From UBA1151 sp963579925 (GTDB taxonomy: Bacteria; Chloroflexota; Dehalococcoidia; Lucifugimonadales; Lucifugimonadaceae): 21,048 nucleotides of DNA. The notes under the pieces were generated by a model. It searched no databases, was not told where the DNA came from, and was given only the letters and a program-made list of their open reading frames with translations. Each line of letters opens with the position of its first letter. The first letter of the stretch is position 1. The position numbers were made by a program, and so were the translations under genes. The stretch covers positions 1 to 21,048 of the forward strand of contig CAUZJA010000023.1 of NCBI GenBank assembly GCA_963579925.1, given 5' to 3'. Positions 1 to 6,596 of the stretch are shown piece by piece.

Positions 1-288
1 GCCCAAAAGTCTCCGAGCCATCCGAGCCGCAAACCCGCCAACACTGGTGATCGCACTCAACGGCTTGATTGAGCCGCCCACACCACGGATCGCGTCCAGA
101 GCGTCCTCCGCACTGGTCGCAAGGTTGTCGAATCTATCGATGAGCCGGTTCAGCTTGCGAAGGATCAGGATGCCGTACACCAGTACAAACGACATGCTAG
201 TGAGTGCCAGAATTATGAAGACAATTATGAGAATGTCTCTGATCAGAGACACCGTCTCGGTTGATGTCAGAAGTAACAGACTTGGCAT
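1..288 (-). CDS. Small membrane protein, DUF948-like, 3' end outside window
   Basis: This is the 5' part of a minus-strand gene whose 96 visible codons run off the left edge without a stop. The ATG at 288-286 is the first start after an in-frame TGA fifteen bases upstream. The protein begins MPSLLLLTSTETVSLIRD and has one hydrophobic segment at about residues 17-43, followed by a basic stretch (LRKLNRLIDRF) and an amphipathic region with heptad-like spacing (about 46-70). One N-terminal membrane span followed by a helical segment resembles DUF948-type bacterial proteins, whose role is unknown; that assignment is a resemblance only. The gene lies 94 bases downstream of the glycosylase gene and is separated from it by a perfect AT-rich inverted repeat. 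Confidence 0.6.
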   Translation of the reverse strand, partial: MPSLLLLTSTETVSLIRDILIIVFIILALTSMSFVLVYGILILRKLNRLIDRFDNLATSAEDALDAIRGVGGSIKPLSAITSVGGFAARMARRLLG

Positions 289-340
289 TGGATATCCCGC
301 TCACTTTGAACGATTTTATCAGGAATGATCCCGAAATATC

Positions 341-372
341 AATAACTAATAAGTTATCCCTTATTAGTTATT
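341..372. repeat. Perfect 13-bp AT-rich inverted repeat
   Basis: AATAACTAATAAG (341-353) is followed by a 6-base loop and its exact reverse complement CTTATTAGTTATT (360-372). It lies in the gap between the glycosylase stop (383) and the start of the membrane protein gene (288). The stem holds only two G/C pairs per arm and no T-run follows it on either strand, so it is not a typical intrinsic terminator. A transcription-factor operator or an mRNA processing stem are alternatives. Confidence 0.7.
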
Positions 373-382
373 TGCTTTATAA

Positions 383-1215
383 TCAGTTGCCGACCAATAA
401 CCCTGGCTGGCACTTCCTGCAGAAGTTTGTGACACGCTGATTCGCCGTGATCGCCGATATCTCGTACCCGCAGACTGGGCACGGTTTCCCACCCTTACCG
501 TGAACGTTTAGGTAGCGTCGTTCCTTCTTATGAATGTTCTCACCTATCTTGTTCCGCAAAAGCTCAAATGCCTCACGTGGAACTCGGAAAACAGCCTCAT
601 GCAGTCGCGCTATCTCCTCATCAGACAACGCCGTTTTCTTCTTGTACGGATGTAGCCCGGCGGCATTCAGAATCTCATCGGCATAAGCGTTTCCCACTCC
701 CGATACGAGACCCCACGTGTCAGAATGCCTTTGATTTCCCCACGAAACGGCCGTAGCGCCTCTTTAAACTCCGCTAGAGACATCACCGCGTCCAGCACGT
801 CAGGATCCTGCTCCTCCACGCGTGGCGTCTTATCCACCTGCTCCGGGCGCAGGCAATACACCATCCCCATGCGCTTCTGATCGAAATACCTGAGTTGATG
901 ACCATCGTCGAAGTCAAAAGTCACCGTCACCGTCACCGACTTCAGAAGCTTCTCTTCCGGCTCGGTGTAGCGCAGTCCACCCGTGAGCATCGGGTTGATG
1001 AGCACCACCCGCTCGCCAGACAGCTCGATGAACAACAACTTCCCATGCCGCGTCATCGCAACAATCTCACGACCAACGATATCGTCAGAAAACCGCTCAC
1101 CCGTCAGATTGCGCAACACCAGCGGCCGAGTCTCCCGAGCGCCAGTTATCGACCGCCCCACAAGTCGAGGCTGCAAGTACTCAAGAACAACCTGCAGATC
1201 CGGCGCCTCCGGCAT
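383..1215 (-). pseudogene. mutM: Formamidopyrimidine-DNA glycosylase (Fpg/Nei family), frameshifted
   Basis: The gene encodes a bifunctional base-excision repair glycosylase/AP lyase but is split over two frames. The N-terminal part (from ATG 1215) begins MPEAPDLQ, with the catalytic Pro2 and Glu3 of the family and a Lys59 in RHGK. The C-terminal part, read down to the TGA at 383, has the helix-two-turn-helix segment (GVGNAYADEILNAAGLHP) and the zinc finger CPVC...FCRKC (C-x2-C-x16-C-x2-C) with the DNA-contacting Arg in NQRVTNF. The frames join at the CCCC run 711-714: adding one base there gives LTRG-x-LVSGVGNAYADE, which matches the family, and about 277 residues, a normal length. AGGAG precedes the ATG by 7 bases. 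Both halves are otherwise intact, so a homopolymer sequencing or assembly error is as likely as a recent mutation. It follows the rpoD terminator and so probably has its own promoter, which I could not identify. Confidence 0.85.
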
Positions 1216-1306
1216 TCAATCACTCCTAGACTGGCCACCAGATGATCAATCCATCCCAAGAGCCAGATTCTCCCATAACTCCCGCCCATACAACGGAAAG
1301 TCCACA

Positions 1307-1347
1307 TAAAAGGAAAGGCCCCCGAACAATCGAGGGCCTCCCTGTTT
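1307..1347 (-). terminator. Intrinsic terminator after rpoD
   Basis: Read on the minus strand, AGGCCCTCGA (1339-1330) pairs with TCGGGGGCCT (1325-1316) across a 4-base loop, ten pairs including one wobble, and is followed by a T-rich tract (TTCCTTTT). It lies about 35 bases past the rpoD stop. A run TTTTAT also follows the stem on the plus strand, so it may work in both directions. Confidence 0.8.
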
Positions 1348-1358
1348 TATCTTCTATA

Positions 1359-1376
1359 TGCCCGTGCGGCAGGCAC
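1359..1376. repeat. Dispersed GC-rich repeat unit touching the rpoD stop
   Basis: ATGCCCGTGCGGCAGGCAC here is nearly identical to segments at 5149-5164 and 6263-6280 in the repeat island. The core TGCGGCAGGCA is shared by all three. The unit ends at the last base of the rpoD stop codon (TAG, 1378-1376), so the repeat lies directly at the 3' end of the gene. TGCC...GGCA within the unit can form a short stem. Confidence 0.55.
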
Positions 1377-2914
1377 TATTCGAGGAAGTCTCGAAGTTTG
1401 CGGGATCGAGTAGGGTGGCGTAGCTTCCGCAGCGCCTTCGCCTCAATCTGCCTGATGCGCTCTCGAGTAACGCTGAACTCACGTCCAACCTCCTCAAGTG
1501 TGCGACTACGACCATCCTCAAGTCCAAACCGGAGCTGAAGAACACGTCGCTCACGCTGGCTCAGCGTCCCAAGAACATCATCCACCTGCTCTTTCAGCAA
1601 GTGGTACGATGCAGCCTCAGCCGGCGCCAGCGCCTGCTGATCTGGAATAAAATCACCAAGGTGAGAGTCCTCCTCCTCGCCAATCGGCGTCTCAAGGGAA
1701 ACCGGCTCCTGAGAGATCTTCAGAATCTCACGAACCTTCTCAGCCGTAACTTCCATATCGCGACCAATCTCCTCAGAGGTTGGCTCCCGACCGTACTCCT
1801 GAACCAAACGACGGCTCACGCGGAGCAGCTTGTTGATCGTCTCAACCATGTGCACCGGAATACGAATCGTTCGTGCCTGGTCGGCAATCGCTCGGGTAAT
1901 GGCCTGTCGAATCCACCAGGTTGCGTACGTAGAGAACTTGTAGCCCTTGCGGTACTCAAACTTCTCCACTGCTCTGATCAATCCAATGTTCCCTTCCTGA
2001 ATCAAGTCCAGGAGAGACATGCCACGTCCGATGTACTTCTTAGCGACAGACACCACCAGCCTGAGGTTCGCCTCGGCCAGGTGACGCTGCGACTTCTCAC
2101 TCTCTTCCCGCACCCTTGCCAGGTGTGAGTTGAACAGCAGTTCGTACATATCCAGCTTGCGAGAGACCTCGTCGTCCTTAATGTACTTAGCAATATCCTT
2201 CAACTTTGGATCGCCGTCTAAGGCGGTCTTCACTTCGGGCGGAACCAGCCGTGACAGGTTCGAAATCTGAACTAATTGCGGCTGCACTTCTTCAAGATCA
2301 ATGCTCAACGCATCAGATAGGTAAGCAATCAGCTCTTCCTTGTCTGGCCCGTCAATCAGCGCACGGAACTCCGGTTCGTTCATCACACGACTCAGCGTCA
2401 TGGGACCGGTGTAACCAAGGTAGCGGGCGATTGCGTCCACTGCCTTGTGGTGCGAGCTCAGTCGATTGATGATCTCGCGGGTAGAAGCGCTGGCACGTGG
2501 CCGACGTTCGTCCTCACCCTGCAGATCAGCCTCAACAATCATCAGATGCTTCTCAAGCTCCATCGAACGAGCCAGTACGCGCTCGTCCAGAGCGGTCAGC
2601 AGGTTTACCCGGCCAATCTCGCGGAGGTACATGCGCACCGGGTCATCGGTGAGCTCAGTCTCGGGGGTCTGATCGCCCCACTCTTCCGCCCTCGTCGCCT
2701 CGTGCTGGGCGGCTCGGCCGGCTTCCCACTGATCAAGCTCAGAAACACTGAGCATTCCAGGGGTAGGTGCTAACGATCGAGAGTTATCGTCGTTAGTGTC
2801 AGCATCATAATCCTGGCTTGGAAGGCCAGGGGCAAATTGGACGACATCTACGTCTTCAGCCAGGTCATCGGCGACGATAGTGTCATCTTCGCGTGGTCGT
2901 GCTCGTCTGGGCAT
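1376..2914 (-). CDS. rpoD: Primary RNA polymerase sigma factor (sigma-70, RpoD/SigA)
   Basis: The 512-residue product directs core RNA polymerase to housekeeping promoters. It has an acidic, poorly conserved N-terminus (1-90), region 1.2 starting DPVRMYLREIGRVNLLT (about 91-107), a spacer of roughly 140 residues, region 2 with NLRLVVSVAKKYIGRG, the -10 recognition segment YKFSTYATWWIRQAITRAI, region 3, and region 4 with the helix-turn-helix TLEEVGREFSVTRERIRQIEAKALRKLRHP near the C-terminus. These features separate a primary sigma from the shorter alternative ones. The ATG lies 3 bases past the dnaG TAA, with a GAGG inside the end of dnaG, so the two genes are surely co-transcribed and probably translationally coupled. 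The unit ends at the terminator at 1316-1339. Confidence 0.97.
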   Translation of the reverse strand: MPRRARPREDDTIVADDLAEDVDVVQFAPGLPSQDYDADTNDDNSRSLAPTPGMLSVSELDQWEAGRAAQHEATRAEEWGDQTPETELTDDPVRMYLREIGRVNLLTALDERVLARSMELEKHLMIVEADLQGEDERRPRASASTREIINRLSSHHKAVDAIARYLGYTGPMTLSRVMNEPEFRALIDGPDKEELIAYLSDALSIDLEEVQPQLVQISNLSRLVPPEVKTALDGDPKLKDIAKYIKDDEVSRKLDMYELLFNSHLARVREESEKSQRHLAEANLRLVVSVAKKYIGRGMSLLDLIQEGNIGLIRAVEKFEYRKGYKFSTYATWWIRQAITRAIADQARTIRIPVHMVETINKLLRVSRRLVQEYGREPTSEEIGRDMEVTAEKVREILKISQEPVSLETPIGEEEDSHLGDFIPDQQALAPAEAASYHLLKEQVDDVLGTLSQRERRVLQLRFGLEDGRSRTLEEVGREFSVTRERIRQIEAKALRKLRHPTRSRKLRDFLE

Positions 2915-2917
2915 AGG

Positions 2918-4732
2918 TTAGCGTTGCCTCACGAATAAATTCTTCAGTCGATCGTTCGTCTCAAGGGCGTTACCAGCCACAATCTCTTGTGTCTGATCCA
3001 CCTCACCATCATCAGTCCCGGTCGCCATATCCTCTAGTACCCGCACCTCTTGACTCTTAAGTAACCGCAGGTGCCGTTCATGGAGGCGGTGAACGCACTC
3101 GCTAATGTCGGCTACTCTGTTCGGTTGGTCGGCGGGCGGAAGCTCACGGCCGGTTATCTGATCCAGACGCTCTTCAAGGTCTGGTGTTAGTGAAGTCTTC
3201 AACTTATCAATTGTATCTGATGTTCTCCACAGGGCAAAAAGCGCCCGGTTCTCTGCATCCTCAAATATCTCCTCCGGCAAGTCATCCGCAAACTCACTTA
3301 AATCTGGATACGCTATAACCAGGCTGATCAGATGTTCCTCCAGAGTGGCAGCCGCCCCACTTTGGGCAAGCGGACCCTCTTTAGGGATCTGCGTCGGCTG
3401 CGCACGAGCGCGTGGCTGACGTCGAGCCTGCGTTGTCCGAATCTGCGATGCATTCGACCGAAGTTGTTCGACGGTGATATCGAGCCGCTCTGAAAGCTCC
3501 ATCAGGTATCGATCCTGCTCGTAAGGGTTTTCGACTGCCGCTATCAGCGGGAATAGCTTTCCGGTGATGCTGCTCTTCCCCGCCGGCGTCCTGGGGTCAA
3601 ACTGCTTCACATACGCATCCATCAGCCATCGCAGCAGCGGCATCGCCGTATTCAGCGCATCCTGCCACTCGTTCGGCGAGTTGCGAATTGCCTCGTCGGG
3701 GTCATTGCCCGACTGCAATCGCGCGATCTTGATCTCTAGCGTCGACCGCCGCCCTGCACCTCCGCCGTTTGCGCCAAATGCGCCCCAAACGGTCTCAAGG
3801 CTGTTCAGCGTGGCCGCCTGTCCTGCGGCATCTGAGTCCAACGAGAGAATTACCGTGTCGGCCATGCTGGATACTTGCGACACCTGATCCGAAGTGATCG
3901 CAGTCCCCATGGACGCAACAACGTTCTCGAAGCCGTGCTCGTGCGCCGCAATGACGTCCATGTAGCCCTCAACGACCACCACTGTCCGCGATGTGCGAAT
4001 GTGCTTATCGGCCCAGTTGAGCCCGTACAAAATGCGTGACTTATCGAATAGCTCTGTACGAGATGTGTTCAGGTACTTCGGCTGAGACCCGTCCAATTCA
4101 CGAGCGCCAAACCCAACAACTCGCCCCTCAACGTCGCGAATCGCAATCGTCAAACGACCCGTGAACATGTCGCGCCAACCGCCGTCGACCGACGGCACCA
4201 TCAACCCCGCGGACACCGCTGACCGGGCAGAAACATTGCTCGTCTTCAGGTGGCCTGCCAGCGTATCCATCCCAGACGGCGCCAACCCCATATCGCGTCG
4301 CCGAGCAGCATCCATATCGATACCACGATTAGCCAGATACTCCTGTGCATCCGCCCCTGCTGCCGACCGCAACTGCGTCCAGAAATACCCCAGCGCAATA
4401 TCATTCGCCTCAACAAGCGGAGAAGCCGCCGCCCGCTGGGCAGACTCCTTGTTATCCAGCTCAATCCCCGCAGCCTTCGCCCCCCGCTGCAGCGCCTCCC
4501 GGAAATCCACGTCATCCCGCTTCATAATGAACGAAATAACATCGCCACCAGTCGCACACGACCCAAAGCACCGCCACGACTGCGAATCCGGAAACAAAAC
4601 AAACGAAGGCGTCCGCTCAGCATGGAACGGACAATTCGCCTTCGGAGTGCGCGACCGGGTATCGAGATCAACCGTCTCGCCAACCACCTGGACAATGTCC
4701 AGCGCCCGCTTTACTTCATCAACCTGTGACAC
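2918..4732 (-). CDS. dnaG: DNA primase DnaG
   Basis: The 604-residue product makes RNA primers at the replication fork and binds the replicative helicase through its C-terminus. It has an N-terminal CHC2-type zinc finger (C34, H37, C55, C59), a core with RVVGFGAR (about 204-211), a TOPRIM catalytic domain with EGYMDV (E255) and the metal-binding DSD at 299-301, and a C-terminal helical region of about 140 residues after a basic Pro/Arg/Gln-rich linker. The zinc finger ends C-x3-C (CFGSC) where the textbook form is C-x2-C. The start is GTG at 4732, because an in-frame TGA lies two codons upstream; GAGAAG precedes it. rpoD follows at once, as in the classical rpsU-dnaG-rpoD operon, but no rpsU is seen upstream, where a repeat island begins instead. 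Confidence 0.96.
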   Translation of the reverse strand: MSQVDEVKRALDIVQVVGETVDLDTRSRTPKANCPFHAERTPSFVLFPDSQSWRCFGSCATGGDVISFIMKRDDVDFREALQRGAKAAGIELDNKESAQRAAASPLVEANDIALGYFWTQLRSAAGADAQEYLANRGIDMDAARRRDMGLAPSGMDTLAGHLKTSNVSARSAVSAGLMVPSVDGGWRDMFTGRLTIAIRDVEGRVVGFGARELDGSQPKYLNTSRTELFDKSRILYGLNWADKHIRTSRTVVVVEGYMDVIAAHEHGFENVVASMGTAITSDQVSQVSSMADTVILSLDSDAAGQAATLNSLETVWGAFGANGGGAGRRSTLEIKIARLQSGNDPDEAIRNSPNEWQDALNTAMPLLRWLMDAYVKQFDPRTPAGKSSITGKLFPLIAAVENPYEQDRYLMELSERLDITVEQLRSNASQIRTTQARRQPRARAQPTQIPKEGPLAQSGAAATLEEHLISLVIAYPDLSEFADDLPEEIFEDAENRALFALWRTSDTIDKLKTSLTPDLEERLDQITGRELPPADQPNRVADISECVHRLHERHLRLLKSQEVRVLEDMATGTDDGEVDQTQEIVAGNALETNDRLKNLFVRQR

Positions 4733-4769
4733 AGATCACTTCTCTAGAAATTCTTGGTGACTGCTTCGC

Positions 4770-4775
4770 AGTATA
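4770..4775 (-). promoter_or_regulatory. Possible -10 element for dnaG-rpoD
   Basis: On the minus strand TATACT lies about 37 bases before the dnaG GTG, within the only short non-repeat spacer upstream of the operon. No good -35 lies 16-18 bases upstream; TTGACA occurs further away (4812-4807), with wrong spacing. This is a weak candidate. Confidence 0.22.
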
Positions 4776-4838
4776 GGCAGTGCGTGGGGTAAACCGATCA
4801 ACGTGTTGTCAACGCCTATCCACATGCACCTCACATTC

Positions 4839-4964
4839 GCCATCCCTGCGGAGGCAGGGACCCAGGATTTTGGTTCCCCTTTGCGGGGTGAGGAGCGAGG
4901 CGAATTGTTATCGGTAGGTGGAGGGCGTTCCTATGTGGTGGTTCCCTGCCTCCGCAGGGATGGC
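4839..4964. repeat. Paired REP-like palindromes, 22-bp perfect inverted arms
   Basis: The segment at 4839-4860 recurs as an exact reverse complement at 4943-4964, with 82 bases between. Each arm is itself a stem-loop: CCCTGC, four bases, GCAGGG. The design, a palindromic unit in two opposite copies, is like a bacterial REP/BIME pair or Neisseria dRS3-type repeats. The 517-base stretch between dnaG (4732) and the start signals of the plus-strand gene holds this and the following repeats and no gene that I can support. Confidence 0.75.
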
Positions 4965-5016
4965 AGACGCCCACACCAACACTGACATCAACCACCCAAA
5001 ATACAAACCGCAAAAT

Positions 5017-5066
5017 GTCACCCTGAGGAGCGACGCCCCGGGAGCGACGTGAGGGTCTCTGCCGGT
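5017..5066. repeat. Dispersed CACCCTGAG...CGTGAGGG repeat, copy 1
   Basis: It begins GTCACCCTGAG (5017-5027) and ends CGTGAGGGTCTCTGCCGGT (5048-5066). Both ends recur at 6331-6366 and, reverse-complemented, at 6451-6501, with different middles. The middle of this copy contains a duplicated GAGCGACG. The CACCCTGAG core also appears inside the neighbouring coding sequence at 5453-5461. Confidence 0.65.
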
Positions 5067-5126
5067 CCTGCCCGACGCGCGTGGCCCATCAACCACACCA
5101 CCCACACAGGGCAACGCGCCATTCCT

Positions 5127-5163
5127 CCCCCGCGGCCCCGCCGCCATAGCCCATGCGGCAGGC
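5127..5163. repeat. Dispersed CCCCGCGGCCC...TGCGGCAGGCA repeat, copy 1
   Basis: CCCCGCGGCCCCGCCGCCA (5127-5145) followed by CATGCGGCAGGCA is matched at 6227-6245 (one base different) and 6268-6279, where the two parts are further apart. The second part also occurs beside the rpoD stop (1363-1375). Confidence 0.6.
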
Positions 5164-5166
5164 ACT

Positions 5167-5201
5167 CCCCTCGCCCCCCGGGAGAGGGATAGGGTGAGGG
5201 G
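5167..5201. repeat. GC-rich hairpin repeat, copy 1 (inverted mate at 6560-6596)
   Basis: CCCCTCGCCC (5167-5176) can pair with GGGTGAGGGG (5192-5201) with one wobble. The whole unit is the near-exact reverse complement of the hairpin just after the phosphatase stop (6560-6596). The two inverted copies flank the lone plus-strand gene. Confidence 0.7.
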
Positions 5202-5249
5202 GCTGTTGCGGCTGCGACACCGCGATATGCCGTAATTCCCATGACCTCG

Positions 5250-5257
5250 TGTATATT
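5250..5257 (+). promoter_or_regulatory. Possible -10 element of the plus-strand gene
   Basis: TGTATATT lies about 37 bases before the chosen ATG (5294), between the repeat cluster and the gene. No convincing -35 is visible. If it is a promoter, the GTG at 5249 cannot be the start codon, which supports ATG 5294. Confidence 0.25.
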
Positions 5258-5293
5258 CGCAACACAGCACCCATTGCGAACCGGAACAAAAAC

Positions 5294-6091
5294 ATGACCC
5301 AAACACCCACCGCACTCCAACTCTGGCAAGAATTCCGCCACCACCTAACCGTCGAAATAACAGTCGACATTGATCCCGATGCATCCGGCGGCAACGCCAA
5401 CTCAAGCCATCCTGTCGCAGATCCCGAAGTAATCGGAGAGTCACCAACTAGCCACCCTGAGCCTGTCGAAGGGCCCGCAGTCCTAACCCTCACCATCGCA
5501 AACACCGCGCCCACAGAAGAAAACCACCCCAAAATCCTCTTCTTCGACATTAAAATCGAACACAAAGGAAAAGCCCAACCCAGATCCCGATTTAACTCGA
5601 TGAGCATGGAAATCCCCCCCGGCGACACCCACGAATTCCTCTACGACCTCAAATACAGCGACATCCCAGCCTTCTCCGCCACCGTCACCGCCCAGGTCTC
5701 ACGCCGCGAACTCTTCAAACTAACGACCACCGCAATCCCACCCGCCCAACACACCCAACCCGCCATCCGCAACTACCTCAACGAGCGCGTAGTCAGCGAA
5801 GCCGAGTCCCACCTGGCCGAAATCTTCAAGTCCTCCATGGAATGGCTCCCCGACGCCAACACCACAATCGCCGACATGCCAGCGAAACTAGACCACCTCA
5901 ACAACGTCGAAGAAGCAATCAAAACCTTCCTCAAAGACTTCAACGCAGTAAAAGCCCCCTTTGCCACAAACAAAGACAACCCCATCTTTCTGGCCGTCGC
6001 AGAAGTAACCAAACACGCCCTACCCAATCTCGAATTACTGAGACGCGCAGCTAACAACAACGACCCCGAAGCCCTAACCACCGCCACCTAA
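5294..6091 (+). CDS. Hypothetical protein, beta-rich N-part and helical C-part
   Basis: I do not recognise this 265-residue protein. It begins MTQTPTALQLWQEFRHHLTVEITVDI. Alternating hydrophobic strands (AVLTLTIANTAP, ILFFDIKIEHKG, HEFLYDLKYSD, FSATVTAQVSR) suggest an Ig-like or other beta-sandwich for about residues 15-150. The last 90 residues look helical (VVSEAESHLAEIFKSSMEWL; VEEAIKTFLKDFNAV). There is no signal peptide or membrane span. Residues 54-60 (HPEPVEG) come from a known type of dispersed DNA repeat. The stop TAA at 6089-6091 is followed by 26 more open codons in frame, to TAA 6170-6172, with the same C-rich codon style, so the ancestral protein was probably about 292 residues. 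An upstream in-frame GTG (5249) is less likely because of the TATATT overlapping it. This is the only plus-strand gene before 20.7 kb, inside a repeat cluster. Confidence 0.65.
   Translation: MTQTPTALQLWQEFRHHLTVEITVDIDPDASGGNANSSHPVADPEVIGESPTSHPEPVEGPAVLTLTIANTAPTEENHPKILFFDIKIEHKGKAQPRSRFNSMSMEIPPGDTHEFLYDLKYSDIPAFSATVTAQVSRRELFKLTTTAIPPAQHTQPAIRNYLNERVVSEAESHLAEIFKSSMEWLPDANTTIADMPAKLDHLNNVEEAIKTFLKDFNAVKAPFATNKDNPIFLAVAEVTKHALPNLELLRRAANNNDPEALTTAT
5452..5473 (+). repeat. In-frame insertion of the CACCCTGAGCCTGTCGAAGGG repeat
   Basis: The 22-base segment CACCCTGAG...GTCGAAGGG within the hypothetical gene reads as HPEPVEG. This short sequence is known to me as a dispersed repeat in many bacterial genomes. 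It shares CACCCTGAG with the intergenic units at 5017, 6331 and 6491-6501. It sits in a Pro/Ser/Glu-rich loop between two predicted strands, where an insertion is tolerable. Confidence 0.7.
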
Positions 6092-6195
6092 GACCTCACA
6101 GCAGCAACAGAAAACCTCCCCGCAATCAGCGAAGCAATCTCAGCCCTCAAAGCCACCCACAAAATTGACTAACCAAATCAGCTCGCAATCATCAC

Positions 6196-6280
6196 CCCGT
6201 AGGGACAGGCCCCCGTGCCTGCCTTTCCCCGCGGCCCTGCCGCCAATGCCTGCATGGCAAATGCCCCGTGCGGCAGGCAC
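6196..6280. repeat. Dispersed GC-rich repeat cluster, copy 2
   Basis: It contains CAGGCCCCCGTGCCTG (6206-6221, a short stem), then CCCCGCGGCCCTGCCGCCA (6227-6245) and CCGTGCGGCAGGCAC (6266-6280), the last two matching 5127-5163 in the same order. No gene is supported between 6173 and 6596; the 424 bases hold repeats only. Confidence 0.6.
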
Positions 6281-6330
6281 CCGTAGCGGCAATTCACGAA
6301 TTGCCAGCGGTCACCGCAACCACCCCATCA

Positions 6331-6501
6331 GTCACCCTGAGCCCCGCGTGAGGGCCTCTGCCGGTAATGAAATGGGAGTGTGGTTGATCAGCAATGAAAC
6401 CTGCATATGTCGAGGGTCTTATGGCTCAATGTGATGTATGCGTGGGTCACTACCGGCAGAGGCCCTCACGTCAATCGCTGAGCCTCATTCCTCAGGGTGA
6501 C
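6331..6501. repeat. Large inverted repeat with 11-bp outer and 20-bp inner arms
   Basis: GTCACCCTGAG (6331-6341) and a 20-base arm at 6347-6366 recur exactly reverse-complemented at 6491-6501 and 6451-6470. The 84-base centre is AT-richer and does not look like repeat. The layout (inverted copies about 80 bases apart) repeats that at 4839-4964 with another repeat family. No transposase is present; it could be a small non-autonomous element or a REP-like pair. Confidence 0.75.
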
Positions 6502-6559
6502 ATTGCCATCTGCCCATCTGCCATGGAGGCATTGACCGCAAGGCGGTAGGGAGGAGCGG

Positions 6560-6596
6560 CCCCCTCACCCCAATTCTCTCCCGGGGGGCGAGGGGG
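6560..6596 (-). repeat. GC-rich hairpin directly after the phosphatase stop
   Basis: CCCCCTCACCCC (6560-6571) pairs with GGGGCGAGGGGG (6585-6596) over 12 positions with one wobble and a 13-base loop. It begins at the base after the TAA of the phosphatase gene (6599-6597), so it forms the 3' end of that transcript. No T-run follows, so it may protect the mRNA or act in factor-dependent termination rather than as an intrinsic terminator. It is the inverted mate of 5167-5201. Confidence 0.65.

Noticed and set aside
5249..5293. Upstream GTG start for the plus-strand hypothetical gene
   Set aside because: It overlaps a likely -10 element (TATATT), and ATG 5294 gives a more natural N-terminus.
5089..5628. 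Minus-strand open frame of about 180 codons across the repeat island
   Set aside because: It translates repeat DNA (for example PIPLPGGEG) and the antisense of a better plus-strand gene, and has no recognisable domain.
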